Below are positions 36,501 through 42,750 of a DNA stretch of 64,000 nucleotides, piece by piece. The notes beneath the pieces were generated by a model. The model did no database searches, had not been told where the DNA came from, and worked only from the letters and a program-made list of their open reading frames with translations. Made by a program: the position numbers and the translations under genes. The first letter of the stretch is position 1. Every line of letters starts with the position of its first letter. The stretch covers positions 23,660,984 to 23,724,983 of the forward strand of contig BTRK01000005.1 of NCBI GenBank assembly GCA_036245805.1, in the 5' to 3' direction. Source of the stretch: Pristionchus mayeri. Lineage: Eukaryota; Nematoda; Chromadorea; Rhabditida; Neodiplogasteridae.

Positions 36501-38345
36501 GTTATGGAGTTGTTAATAGGGGAAATAAGTCAAGAAAAACGTATTTTTGATCCAATTGGAATCGGTCGCGACCCTCTGTTTTCGAAAAATCAGTTTTCGA
36601 TGGAAACTTGTATTTTTTGAATATTTTGACCTTGTATTACTTGAAAAAGCCTACAAAACGTATTTGTGGATAGTTTCTATGTAAAATGAGTCCACCTGAC
36701 TCAATTGTATGCTCAAAAGTCGTGTTCCTAAAAAAGTCACTCCGACCCCGCCCACTAAATCCAAAGCCGATTTTTTATACCATTTCAGAAAATTCTGAAA
36801 ACTTGGCGAAAAAAACCTTCATAGTAGGGACTATGAATCGGCAGGAGATCGTAGGGGACAAATTCCGATTACCAGAGTTACACAACTATTTTGCATTTAC
36901 GACCACCCCGATTCGGAACGTGTAGCAGGAATGACACTTTCAACATAACAGTTATAAAGAATTCATTTCTCTATCTTTCTGAAAAAAGCAAAAGTTTCTA
37001 GCTCAATTTTAAAGCATGTTTAGGGACCGCGGACCTCCGTCCTTTCTGCCGTTCACCATTTTTTGCATTGGGAAAACTCACACACCATCACACCACCATT
37101 TTATTTATTTATTTTCTAAGGTTTAATTTATTTTAATTAATTACTTTTGCGTACAATCAATAGAGCATCGTCTGAAGATACAAAATCTTAACTGAATTAA
37201 GTAGTTTAGTGGTTGTAAAACATAAATATATGGATTGTTAGAAAATTGCGCTTCGCATTTTTCTAATGATTTGTATTTTTCTCTTTAAATCGGAGTGCAC
37301 AGTTTTAGTGCTCTATTCAGTTGATTGCGCTAACCACCCCTGCACTCTGTAGAGGTACTAGTGATGCTCGGGGTTCGTTCGCAAGCATGATATATGACTC
37401 TTTCTGAGACACTGTCGTCACTTTTGTGGATTAATCTTGATTTTCTCCATTTTTCTGAGTGCACAGTTTGACTTGAACCTTTATTCACATGCAGCCACCT
37501 TCCCTCCGTCCTAAACACGTACTAAAAATTACGGTCCGTCGTTCGCAAACTTGTTTATAGCAGTCCAAGTTCAAAATGGGCAAAAGCTCGATTCTCGGGC
37601 TGTACAGCAGTAGAGCGCGATTAATTGGTCTTGAGCACATCGTTCGCATATGTTATCAAATTAAACAGTAAGAAATAAAAATTTAATAATGATACAATGC
37701 ATTAATTTATTTTTGAAAATAACGTTGTCTCAGAAGTAACAAATTCGCCCCAACTCAACCAAAAAATTATGGTAGATCTCTGGTAAAATGTGTATTTTTC
37801 AAAGGTATATTTATTAGTGCGAATATTTTTTTCAATGACTATTATTGCTCATAATCGATTCCGCAACCTCGATTTCATAAGATAAGAATCGCGGAATTGA
37901 TTCAGAATGCATTTTTCAACACCCCTCCGCGGTCCCTAAGCATGTTATGATTATTTTTGTGAGGTGTACTTCACTATTTTTAGTGAACGACGTCAACTTC
38001 GAGACGCCCGTACTCGAAAAATAAAAATTTTAAAAAAAATTTTAAAAATATTTGGCCGACGCAGTTTCAAAGAGCATAGTTTATTTTTTTTCAGAATTTT
38101 TAAAATTATTGATTTTCTATTACCCTAGCCTGGTCGATTCTCTCGCGATTCCTCTCATATAGTTCGTCGCAAACTAGTTCGTTGTTTTTCGAATGGGTCC
38201 TTACTCCCCCGTATATTCTACATTTTTGCACTTGTCATAGAAACGATCGAAAATAAACTGACGTGGAGAATAACCCAATGAAGATTCCTATGAGAAGCAA
38301 CAGGAGAGATCGTCCAGGACGAAATCCTCTGCTCCGCACACCCAT
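6422..38345 (-). CDS. sqv-5: Chondroitin synthase (CHSY/SQV-5 family), 5' ten exons, gene continues off the left edge
   Basis: Golgi type II glycosyltransferase that polymerises chondroitin (alternating GlcA and GalNAc). Exons on the minus strand, in coding order: 38345-38263, 31127-31027, 30962-30883, 24698-24564, 18092-17803, 11878-11791, 9873-9694, 9486-9343, 9279-9188, 6542-6422. They join in one frame to exactly 438 codons. Visible parts: a basic N-terminus and a membrane anchor at about residues 13-29, a Ser-rich stem, [11 protein letters not shown] (about 62-73), [23 protein letters not shown] with the metal-binding acid triad at residues 144-146, [33 protein letters not shown], and [12 protein letters not shown] near residue 430. 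Human CHSY1 is about 800 residues, so the C-terminal GalNAc-transferase domain is missing from the window. Introns 1, 3, 4, 5, 9 and 10 are 2.6-7.1 kb and filled with transposons; introns 2, 7 and 8 are 63-207 bp. The ADDD motif favours CHSY over the CHPF/mig-22 paralogue. Confidence 0.94.
6648..7489. mobile_element. G-rich hAT-like element nested in the intron 9 foldback
   Basis: Ends CATAGGTGGGC and GCCCACCTATG, the same termini as 27863-28026. It contains repeats of the type AAACCGGRGGGG, a run of 23 G (7434-7456), and a nested hairpin at 7019-7243. The 8-bp duplication is not exact here. Confidence 0.65.
7019..7243. repeat. Near-perfect loopless hairpin, arms about 112 bp
   Basis: GAAACAGAACGAGGCGTCAA at the left faces TTGACGCTTCGTTCTATTTC at the right. 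The centre is at about 7129 (TTTGCACATCGAA). Confidence 0.85.
9188..9279 (-). CDS. sqv-5: sqv-5 exon 9
   Basis: The acceptor is AATTTGCAG after a 63-bp intron. It encodes [20 protein letters not shown] and [10 protein letters not shown], matching CHSY N.NA..RGR....LQYGY. The donor CCCAA|GTACTG was chosen over a later GT because it alone restores KYGVDYILD in exon 10. Confidence 0.92.
9343..9486 (-). CDS. sqv-5: sqv-5 exon 8
   Basis: 48 codons in phase 0, containing [19 protein letters not shown]. The acceptor is taken at GAGTTACAG (9487-9489). An alternative at TTGAAAG would add four codons in frame. The donor is CCCAG|GTCCGT. Confidence 0.88.
9694..9873 (-). CDS. sqv-5: sqv-5 exon 7 (ITLHP block)
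   Basis: The acceptor is CTCTCTTTAG and the donor CAAAGG|GTAAGC; 60 codons in phase 0. It contains [14 protein letters not shown] and [18 protein letters not shown], matching the CHSY ITLHP..LHSY....K...LR segment. A (GA)n run lies in the upstream intron at about 9879-9899. Confidence 0.95.
10301..11364. mobile_element. TTAA-flanked foldback with a nested TA-flanked foldback (sqv-5 intron 6)
   Basis: TTAA at 10297-10300 and 11365-11368. Arms begin AATAGACTAATGGAATGATA and end ATCATTCAAATAGTCTCTC. The sequence GGCAAAGTTCCGAAAATCGA is shared with the arms near 22770 and 63760. The interior is occupied by 10419-11236. Confidence 0.65.
10419..11236. mobile_element. TA-flanked Tc1/mariner-like foldback, 818 bp
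   Basis: TA|CAGTATCGCCGAAAAGTATT and AATACTTTCCGGTGATACTG|TA. TTGCGTAGTGATGACGCAAT occurs at 10567-10586 and inverted at 11070-11088. A second copy of the right terminus lies just outside at about 11248-11259. Confidence 0.82.
11791..11878 (-). CDS. sqv-5: sqv-5 exon 6 ([10 protein letters not shown] block)
   Basis: The acceptor is CTGTTGAAG and the donor AACAAA|GTGAGT. The first base completes the Arg of HEDVELGR, followed by [20 protein letters not shown] and HNNQSTSNK. This matches the CHSY block that follows HEDVE.GRC. Confidence 0.95.
12041..12376. mobile_element. Short inverted-repeat element, 336 bp, empty-site copy
   Basis: Ends CACGGCATGATTTTTTCC and AAAAATTATGCCGTG. It carries an uninterrupted TTAA at 12146-12149 that is filled in the inverted copy at 55903-56494. 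Confidence 0.8.
12888..13434. mobile_element. tRNA-bearing foldback 1, 547 bp (sqv-5 intron 5)
   Basis: Arms about 12888-13065 and 13260-13434, e.g. CAAGGGGGGACCG facing CGGTCCCCCCCTTG. A tRNA-like sequence lies inside the left half at 13081-13143. Layout matches the foldbacks at 35124 and 57317 (GGACTTTCGGAACGAGA near the left end). Confidence 0.75.
13081..13143 (+). other. tRNA-like sequence (A and B boxes) in foldback 1
   Basis: A-box-like GGTGGTGTAGTGGCAAGC and B-box-like GCCGGTTCGCCTCCCA at tRNA spacing. I could not close an acceptor stem, so a tRNA relic or Pol III promoter rather than a tRNA gene. Confidence 0.6.
13910..15285. mobile_element. TA-flanked Tc1/mariner-like foldback, 1.38 kb (sqv-5 intron 5)
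   Basis: TA|CAGTAGCGCCGGAAAGTATC and GATACTTTCCGGCGCTACTG|TA. The inner palindrome 14340-14880 resembles the one in 4634-5987. The motif TTGCGTAGTGATGACGCA occurs at 14059 and inverted at 15118-15136. Confidence 0.85.
15767..16312. repeat. Partial copy of the ACGGCCCGTTAAA element
   Basis: Matches about 61650-62195 with divergence and ends TTTAACGGGCCGTG at 16299-16312. The left end is missing. Confidence 0.7.
16310..17660. mobile_element. Foldback of the GAGTGACTATCTGAGAGAA family
   Basis: Arms about 16315-16660 and 17310-17655; GAGTTCGAAAATCGACCTTA (16419) faces its inverse near 17540. The interior 16661-17309 shows no gene. Confidence 0.8.
17803..18092 (-). CDS. sqv-5: sqv-5 exon 5 (ADDD catalytic exon)
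   Basis: The acceptor is CTTTCTCTTTCAG and the donor GGGAAG|GTGAGG. It encodes [19 protein letters not shown], then [26 protein letters not shown], and HEDVELGR split at the last codon. This is the nucleotide-sugar and metal-binding core of the N-terminal transferase domain. Confidence 0.97.
18093..19354. other. Unannotated intron sequence
   Basis: Start of sqv-5 intron 4. A small palindrome around 18254-18297 has the CATGATTTT terminus seen at 12041. A stretch at 18690-18860 resembles 12760-12880. Nothing coding. Confidence 0.5.
19675..19735 (+). other. tRNA-like sequence, left arm of foldback 2
   Basis: A box TGGCTCAGTCGGTAGCG (19679-19695) and B box GGTTCAACTCC (19723-19733). Confidence 0.65.
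19970..20032 (-). other. tRNA-like sequence, right arm of foldback 2
   Basis: The inverted counterpart, with A box TGGCTCAGTCGGTAGCG on the minus strand (about 20026-20010) and B box GGTTCAACCCC (19982-19972). Confidence 0.65.
20975..22790. mobile_element. Long inverted-repeat element in sqv-5 intron 4
   Basis: Arms about 20975-21320 and 22440-22790, near-identical (e.g. TTCCATGGATTATATG and its inverse). A smaller foldback (about 21510-21915) is nested inside. The arm end (TCGTCGAGTACTACATGTGG region) recurs in a worn form at 63712-63870. Confidence 0.8.
21510..21915. mobile_element. Nested foldback with AATAAAAGTCCCGGGATCA motif
   Basis: CACCTTCCGTTGGAAGGTGG and CCACCTTCCAACGGAAGGTG mark the ends. 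AATAAAAGTCCCGGGATCAG faces its inverse at about 21784-21802. A relative lies at 62495-62700. Confidence 0.78.
22891..24193 (-). pseudogene. RTE-type LINE fragment: endonuclease and 5' part of reverse transcriptase
   Basis: Three frames on the minus strand in family order. 24193-23966: endonuclease [18 protein letters not shown] and PILVGDFNC. 23969-23532: [20 protein letters not shown], then DYVAAP and [12 protein letters not shown]. 23457-22891: reverse transcriptase start [30 protein letters not shown] and [14 protein letters not shown]. It breaks off at the GNF position before the catalytic FADD box and lacks the endonuclease start. Frames are interrupted, so it is dead. It sits in sqv-5 intron 4, beside the right arm of a long inverted repeat. 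Confidence 0.85.
24564..24698 (-). CDS. sqv-5: sqv-5 exon 4 ([13 protein letters not shown] block)
   Basis: The acceptor is CTGGTTAAG and the donor AATTAT|GTGAGA; 45 codons in phase 0. It contains VLFFVAE and [20 protein letters not shown], a near-invariant CHSY stretch just upstream of the ADDD site. Confidence 0.96.
24742..24812 (+). other. tRNA-like sequence, left of foldback 3
   Basis: AGTGGCCTAGTGGTCTAAGG (A box) and GGTGGGTTCGAGTCCCGG (B box, T arm). The acceptor stem CAGTGG against CCTCTG has one mismatch. It could be a decayed tRNA (Leu-like A-box region) or a SINE head. Confidence 0.6.
24742..24935. mobile_element. Short foldback with tRNA-like heads (tRNA-bearing foldback 3)
   Basis: CAGTGACTTTTGCCAAGCT (about 24813) faces AGCTTGGCAAAGGTGACTG (about 24869). 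A tRNA-like sequence lies on each side: 24742-24812 forward and 24891-24935 inverted. Confidence 0.6.
25515..25847. mobile_element. hAT-like element, 333 bp, homopolymer-rich
   Basis: Ends CAGTGGTGTGC and GCTCACCACTG with an exact 8-bp duplication ATGCCTGC (25507-25514, 25848-25855). Interior has C15 (25645-25659) and G runs (25731-25747, 25773-25788). The unoccupied site ATGCCTGCGGACGTTTT occurs at 55619. Confidence 0.88.
25848..27269. other. Unannotated intron sequence
   Basis: Part of sqv-5 intron 3. The first 60 bp resemble 55620-55680. No exon, RNA gene or clear repeat pair was found in the remainder. Confidence 0.5.
27270..28450. mobile_element. Foldback in sqv-5 intron 3
   Basis: Arms about 27285-27600 and 28115-28440; TTCAATTCTGCCCCGGACAC and its inverse mark the pair. 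Related to 19355-20905. A hAT-like element (27863-28026) is nested in the loop. Confidence 0.78.
27863..28026. mobile_element. G/C-rich hAT-like element, 164 bp
   Basis: Ends CATAGATGGGC and GCCCACCTATG with an exact 8-bp duplication CTCCCATA (27855-27862, 28027-28034). Contains a C run and repeated ACCCCACCGGT/ACCCTACCGGT units; same family as 6648-7489 and 56548-56721. Confidence 0.85.
29108..30871. mobile_element. TTAA-flanked 1.76-kb palindrome ending beside sqv-5 exon 3
   Basis: Left end TTAA|GAGACCCTCCAAGAGAAAACG and right end CGTTTTCTCGTGGAGGGTCTC|TTAA (TTAA at 29104-29107 and 30872-30875). Arms about 29108-29875 and 29985-30871, centre about 29930. The right arm carries about 130 extra bases (30480-30610). 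No coding frame. Confidence 0.85.
30883..30962 (-). CDS. sqv-5: sqv-5 exon 3 (IMTAAKY..TRA..VWKTW block)
   Basis: The acceptor is TTGTTAAG and the donor GGAAAG|GTATAT. It encodes [20 protein letters not shown] and then AQHVPGK, the conserved start of the CHSY N-terminal domain. The intron upstream is only 64 bp. Downstream, a 1.76-kb palindromic element starts right behind the donor: the TTAA flank is 7 nt into the intron. Confidence 0.95.
31027..31127 (-). CDS. sqv-5: sqv-5 exon 2 (stem region)
   Basis: The acceptor is GTTTTTCAG and the donor ATCG|GTTCG. It encodes about 33 residues: a Ser/Thr-rich stem, then [19 protein letters not shown], which leads directly into the conserved IMTA block of exon 3. 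Phase matches on both sides. Confidence 0.85.
31512..32105. mobile_element. GC-rich inverted-repeat element, 594 bp (sqv-5 intron 1)
   Basis: Ends ACTTCTTTACTTTAGGGGGT and ACCCCCTAAAGTAAAGAAGT. The interior is unusually GC-rich with short hairpins such as TCTCCCCGCGAGGCGGGGAG at about 31741. Another small hairpin CCCCCGCCGAAGGCGGGGG lies outside at about 32232. Confidence 0.75.
32271..33536. mobile_element. Mariner-like element, decayed
   Basis: Ends TAGGTTGGTGAGAAAGTAAT and ATTACTTTCTCACCAACCT, the mariner TIR type, inside TA-rich flanks. Size is right for mariner, but no intact transposase frame was found; a stretch near 33180-33420 could be a relic. Confidence 0.7.
33540..33900. repeat. 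Single arm of the GAGTGACTATCTGAGAGAA foldback family
   Basis: Shares AGAGTTCGAAAATCGACCTT and the GGTAGGTTTTTGTA region with 16310-17660. No facing arm was seen nearby. Confidence 0.65.
34039..35123. mobile_element. Foldback with a nested hAT-like element
   Basis: Arms about 34039-34315 and 34640-35123 (the right one including the 218-bp hAT insertion); TAAATCTACTTGGTTTATAA faces its inverse at about 35078. The loop shows nothing coding. Confidence 0.78.
34845..35054. mobile_element. hAT-like element, 210 bp
   Basis: Ends TAGGGTGGCTGAAATGGATC and GATCCATTTCAGCCACCCTA with an exact 8-bp duplication ATTGTTAC (34837-34844, 35055-35062). The empty site is the facing arm at 34098-34105. Confidence 0.92.
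35330..35380 (+). other. tRNA-like sequence, left arm of foldback 4
   Basis: A box TGTGGTGTAGTGGTGAATGG and B box GAGGGTTCGAATCCGG. A full cloverleaf was not found. Confidence 0.62.
35638..35698 (-). other. tRNA-like sequence, right arm of foldback 4
   Basis: Inverted partner of 35330-35380 with the same A and B boxes on the minus strand and several substitutions. Confidence 0.62.
35754..36241 (+). CDS. Unrecognised acidic protein, last two exons, nested in sqv-5 intron 1
   Basis: Two exons in one frame: 35754-36015 (acceptor CCAACTAACAG, donor CCAATA|GTGTTA; a second in-frame donor ends the exon at 36027) and 36068-36241 (acceptor AGCTTTGCAG), ending in TAA. The first exon starts Lys/Asn-rich and then is very acidic ([19 protein letters not shown]). 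The second encodes [31 protein letters not shown], then WLK-stop, probably a small helical domain. I do not recognise the family. The 5' part is missing: the right end of a tRNA-bearing foldback abuts the first exon at about 35724. It may be the tail of a gene cut by that insertion, or a short nested gene. Confidence 0.55.
37021..37938. mobile_element. hAT-like element, 918 bp (sqv-5 intron 1)
   Basis: Ends TAGGGACCGCGGA and TCCGCGGTCCCTA with an exact 8-bp duplication AGCATGTT (37013-37020, 37939-37946). Same family as 51671-52426 and 49915-50820. No transposase. Confidence 0.92.
38263..38345 (-). CDS. sqv-5: sqv-5 exon 1 (start codon, signal anchor)
   Basis: The exon begins at 38384 after the acceptor TTATGTTTAG, giving a 39-nt leader; the ATG is at 38345-38343. 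The acceptor directly before the leader suits SL trans-splicing or a 5'UTR intron. It encodes residues 1-28: RSRGFRPGR followed by a hydrophobic [13 protein letters not shown] anchor. The donor is CAC|GTCAGT, leaving two bases that complete a Thr codon in exon 2. No family motif lies in this exon, so it rests on phase, anchor and position. Confidence 0.75.
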
Positions 38346-38885
38346 CTCCAAAAGTATAATCCCACTTGTATCGAACGACGACTCCTAAACATAAAAATTA
38401 TCAGATATAGTTTTCCTCAGTGAATACCTTCCACCGATACCGACAGTTACGGATTAGGCAGTCGCTTTGAATACAAGCTGAACCAACCTTGAATTCAGTA
38501 TGAAGATAAATGTGGAAATTCCACTGGGAATAGTGAAACCCTAGACTATTTATAGTTCCATAGACAATGTTTATGACAAAATCAGTTTTTTTCGCGAGCA
38601 CATTAACAAAATTCAAGAAGGTTTTAAAGTCACCGGACGAGGACAAAATTGACTCCCTATTTTTTGTTCTCCGTCGAATAGTCGATGGCTAAATTAGTTG
38701 AGAATGAATATACAAAAATGCTAAAAATCAATAATAGCCTCAAGGAAAGGCCGGAAATGATCAGCGTAATCCCGCGCTCTCTCACTTTTGCATACTCTCT
38801 CGTACACGCGACCAGATCAGGGTGAGATCAGGGTGAGATCAGGGTTTCGTCCTCGTGGGTTAACCTAGGATTTAAAAAAGGTTAA

Positions 38886-39134
38886 AGTTACCCAACACCC
38901 TTGAAAATGCCTTTCTATATTATTTAACAATGTAGTAGAACGGGTTCTAATCAGTTAAACTGGAATAATGAAAATAATAGAAAATCAATATTTGCAACAA
39001 CGTGAAGCCGTAAAGTTTCAGTCGGAGTTGCCTGATCACGCCCGCTCTCTATCTTTTACACACTCTCTCGCTCGTTTTGTCGTGATCAGGGTACTCCCGC
39101 CAGTTCAAATTATTTACATGGGTGTTGGGAAACT
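38886..39134. mobile_element. TTAA-flanked MITE, 249 bp
   Basis: TTAA|AGTTACCCAACACCC and GGGTGTTGGGAAACT|TTAA. Near-identical to 56135-56385 in the opposite orientation. Confidence 0.9.
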
Positions 39135-39512
39135 TTAACCTAGGTTTGAGGATACATTACGATCTATCAAAATACAATTAAGTATGGTGTAGTCGATATA
39201 GCGTGCATTGTTCAAAGTTGACTAGTTCTAATTATCATATGCTTCCAACTACATAAACACGGCGACTAAAATTTTATAAAAGGGACACACACCGCATCAT
39301 AAATAGCGACCACCGAACCGGAAATTACAAAATGAGAACCGGCAAGTGCGTGGCAGTCAAATTAGGAAACATCGTCACGTTGAAATTTTGTTTTTCTCGA
39401 TTTTATCGTGTTCTAGATAGGGACTGCAACGGTGTTAACGAACGAGCAAAACAATTCACAAAAGAGTATGCAATTGAAAGCTATGCCTACCCCATTCCGA
39501 CTTATCACTATA

Positions 39513-40131
39513 CAGTCCTGTTGGTTTCCCATGTGAACACGTTGCGCTCTGAGTAACCCCAGTAACCCCCACTGACCCCACGGGTCTAGCACGTTCATTT
39601 TTGAGAGAATCGTGCTTAAATTGGTTTTGTTGTGTTCTGCATGCAATTCTGCATCGAATCATATTCAATTTGTACTATTAAAAGTTGAAATATTTCGGGA
39701 AATTAATTTTGAAGTTGTCGAAAAGAAAAAAATCACTTCCCGGTTCACAATACGGTACTCAAGAAAAATCAGTTCGCGGTTCGCGTTTTGGCAACTTGCC
39801 AGCTGGCTACGTGGATTAATTTCGATTTTTGCTTTCAATGCGTATCTTCGCTGTTTTATTAATTATTGTCTACTTATTGCCGTCTCAGAACATTGGCGAC
39901 TCGTACTGCAAGCTGATCCAAGGCGGACATCGACTGGAGTAATCTGTCAGATGAGTGATTTTCCCGTATTTATATTTCCTTTGAACGGTTCAGTAAAGGC
40001 TTGTGCTGAAGGTTGTAGGTGACCGATGCCTTCTTTATCGATCGAGGAACAATGGAACAGGAATACAACACGGTTCTTCTTCAACTGGACAACAATCAGA
40101 TGAGTAATTTTGTACAATTAATTTACACAAT
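39513..40131. repeat. Left terminal inverted repeat of the Tc1-like element
   Basis: 619 bp, the inverted match of 41415-42034. A 136-codon open frame inside it (39612-40022) recurs mirrored in the other repeat and reads as a by-product of the repeat. Confidence 0.92.
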
Positions 40132-40143
40132 AAATTATTATAG

Positions 40144-41226
40144 TTAATTGTTATACTTCCATTTATCAATAATGGGGCCTCCTTTAACTTTATGAACTAA
40201 TGTCATATTCTTCTTAACGTGGTTAATATACTTCCTACAAATGTCTTTACTAAGGATATGGGTCCAGTAGTGTAGGATAGAAGTCTTCAAATCAGATAGG
40301 CTCTTGGGCTTGCGATTCGTCCTTACCCAGATCTTCAAATCCCTCCAAATATACTCGATGGGATTCATGTCTGGAGAGGACGGAGCCCACGGAGCCAACG
40401 TGATCCCCCAATTGGCAAATTGAGCTTGTGATGTTTTCGCAACGTGACATGGAGCTCTATCCTGTTGATAGACAGCCTCGCTCCTTCCTCTCCAGTTGTC
40501 AATGAATGGGAGCAAGAAATCCTTCATTATTCCCATATATGCCGGTCCGTTTAGAGTCTCTCCCGGCTCAATGAATGCAAGAGGGCCTGCTCCATCCCAA
40601 GTGATGGCTCCCCAAATCATATACTGCAAAATAGATTTACTTTACTATTTCTAATAATTTTGTAGCGTACCTTTTTAGGGAACTTATGAATGCTAGTAAA
40701 TCTTCTTTTATCATACTGATTTGATGAACGAATGAATCGACGATTTCCGCCCAACTGTACAGTACATTCGTCACTCCAAATCTAAAAGTATTTTTACTAA
40801 TAAAGTATATAGAAGACCTAACTATTACCCAATTGGCGAAAGTTTCATTAGAGGCCATGAGATCATCGACATATTTGTATCGCTTTTGCATTTGGGTTGG
40901 ATTGATGGTCGGGACTTTTCTACGAATATTCTATTGATCATTAATATCTTGGTGCAGAATATAATCATATCGAAATGTTCACTTTTCAGAGTATGTTTTC
41001 ACTCCCTTCATCTCCATCAACCTCCTTAGGACATATCGGGTGATGGGGATTCCGTACTCCTCCTTCAACTCGTCAATAATCTAAAGTGAGTGTTTTCATT
41101 CTTGAAACCAAGTTCCAACTTTCATCCTGCTCTGTCTCGAGCTCTTCATCTGAATCCCTCTCTTCTTCACATAACTGCTTCACTAACTCCGCAACCTCCT
41201 CAGTGCGATTTCCAAGAATATAGGAA
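40144..41226 (-). CDS. Tc1-family transposase (DD34E), spliced
   Basis: Cut-and-paste transposase. Exons in coding order: 41226-41109, 41080-40983, 40919-40829, 40781-40671, 40623-40144, all joining in phase. Introns are 28-63 bp. Seen: a helix-turn-helix-like part (ELKEEYGIPITRYVLRRLME), IWSDECTVQLGG carrying the first Asp, MIWGAITWDG, VYQQDRAPCH with the second Asp, and SSPDMNPIEYIW with the Glu. Exactly 34 residues separate the second Asp and the Glu, as in Tc1. The 3' part gives about 298 residues; a further N-terminal exon ending at the donor ATTG|GTTAGC (about 41287) lies upstream, but its ATG was not fixed. No stop or frameshift was seen in the joined exons, so it may be functional. 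Confidence 0.88.
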
Positions 41227-41414
41227 CTGAGCAAAAGGCAGTTCAATTTCAATCGATAGAAAATTCCTGAGTAGAAAATGCTAACCAATATTCCTTCCCC
41301 TCTCCTGTTTCCTCCCTCTCCTCTCGTTTGTAATGTGTCAATACTGATCCGTAAGAGATGTTAATGCTAGAAACAGCTAGAAACTCTCAAGAGACAGATG
41401 ATAACTAGGCAATC

Positions 41415-42034
41415 ATTGTGTAAATTAATTGTACAAAATTACTCATCTCATTGTTGTCCAGTTGAAGAAGAACCGTGTTGTATTCCTGTTCCATTGTTCC
41501 TCGATCGATAAAGAAGGCATCGGTCACCTACAACCTTCAGCACAAGCCTTTACTGAACCGTTCAAAGGAAATATAAATATGGGAAAATCACTCATCTGAC
41601 AGATTACTCCAGTCGATGTCCGCCTTGGATCAGCTTGCAGTACGAGTCGCCAATGTTCTGAGACGGCAATAAGTAGACAATAATTAATAAAACAGCGAAG
41701 ATACGCATTGAAAGCAAAAATCGAAGTTAATCCACGTAGCCAGCTGGCAAGTTGCCAAAACGCGAACCGCGAACTGATTTTTCTTGAGTACCGTATTGTG
41801 AACCGGGAAGTGATTTTTTTCTTTTCGACAACTTCAAAATTAATTTCCCGAAATATTTCAACTTTTAATAGTACAAATTGAATATGATTCGATGCAGAAT
41901 TGCATGCAGAACACAACAAAACCAATTTAAGCACGATTCTCTCAAAAATGAACGTGCTAGACCCGTGGGGTCAGTGGGGGTTACTGGGGGTTACTCGGAG
42001 CGCAACGTGTTCACATGGGAAACCAACAGGACTG
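41415..42034. repeat. Right terminal inverted repeat of the Tc1-like element
   Basis: 620 bp, inverted copy of 39513-40131. The match ends at ATTGTGTAAATTAATTGTAC on the inner side. Confidence 0.92.
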
Positions 42035-42108
42035 TAGTTTAAAAAAATAATGATCAGCTAAAGAGAAAAACAATAAGAACTCCGAACGCGGCGGAGCACT
42101 TCACTAGT

Positions 42109-42160
42109 GAGTTTCCGAAGCAGTTCCAGGAAGCGTACTGTGGAACTGCTTCGGAAACTC
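42109..42160. repeat. Perfect 20-bp hairpin
   Basis: GAGTTTCCGAAGCAGTTCCA faces TGGAACTGCTTCGGAAACTC across 12 nt. Confidence 0.9.
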
Positions 42161-42750
42161 AATAATGAGTTTGCGAAGTAGTTCTACTGTAGCCACAGTC
42201 CAATCGTGTGTGCAGCTCTGTCAAGCATTTTATTTTGTTGATTATTGGCTTCTTTTCAATGCGTTATTGATTATCTGCGTGTTTTACCTTTTATACTTTA
42301 TTTTGCTTTTATCAACATGTACTACAGTCACATCCTAGTCTTTATGATAGGTTATGATGCTTTGAATGATCGAAATTCTGATTTTTTTGTCTGGCATTGA
42401 TTTAACGGCCGTGAAGTTAATCATTTTTGCGTGTCGTGTATCTCTCTAATGTCCTTCCTCGCGTAAGGATATAGAGAGATGCACATTCGTGAAAATATTT
42501 TAATACTGCTCACGCACTCAAATATTTTTATTATCAATAGAAGGTTCGGTGGAGGGGAACGCACACTGAGCCGTTTGCTATGAAGTCAAAGGAATCTGGA
42601 ATGCACGCCCTCGCTACGCGACGACGTCGGTTATGGTGAAGAACAACGACGTTGACGGAACAATTAAAGTTCTAAAAGGTTTTCATATTTTTTATCGATT
42701 GTTTTATAGGATTTACAACAAAACTGCGGAAGCCTGGAATGGTGTTCCGA

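Larger units (their letters stand above)
39513..42034 (-). mobile_element. Complete Tc1-like transposon with 620-bp terminal inverted repeats
   Basis: Ends are TA|CAGTCCTGTTGG and CCAACAGGACTG|TA, the Tc1 pattern of a CAGT terminus with TA target duplication (39511-39512, 42035-42036). The terminal repeats are 39513-40131 and 41415-42034. They are nearly identical: only a few single-base differences were seen, including one extra C. The 1.28-kb interior encodes a spliced DD34E transposase on the minus strand. The near-identical repeats and open reading frame suggest a recent insertion. Confidence 0.93.

Noticed and set aside
39612..40022. 136-codon open frame in the left Tc1 repeat, repeated mirrored at 41524-41934
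   Set aside because: Both copies lie entirely inside the terminal inverted repeats, have no coding motif, and are explained by repeat identity.
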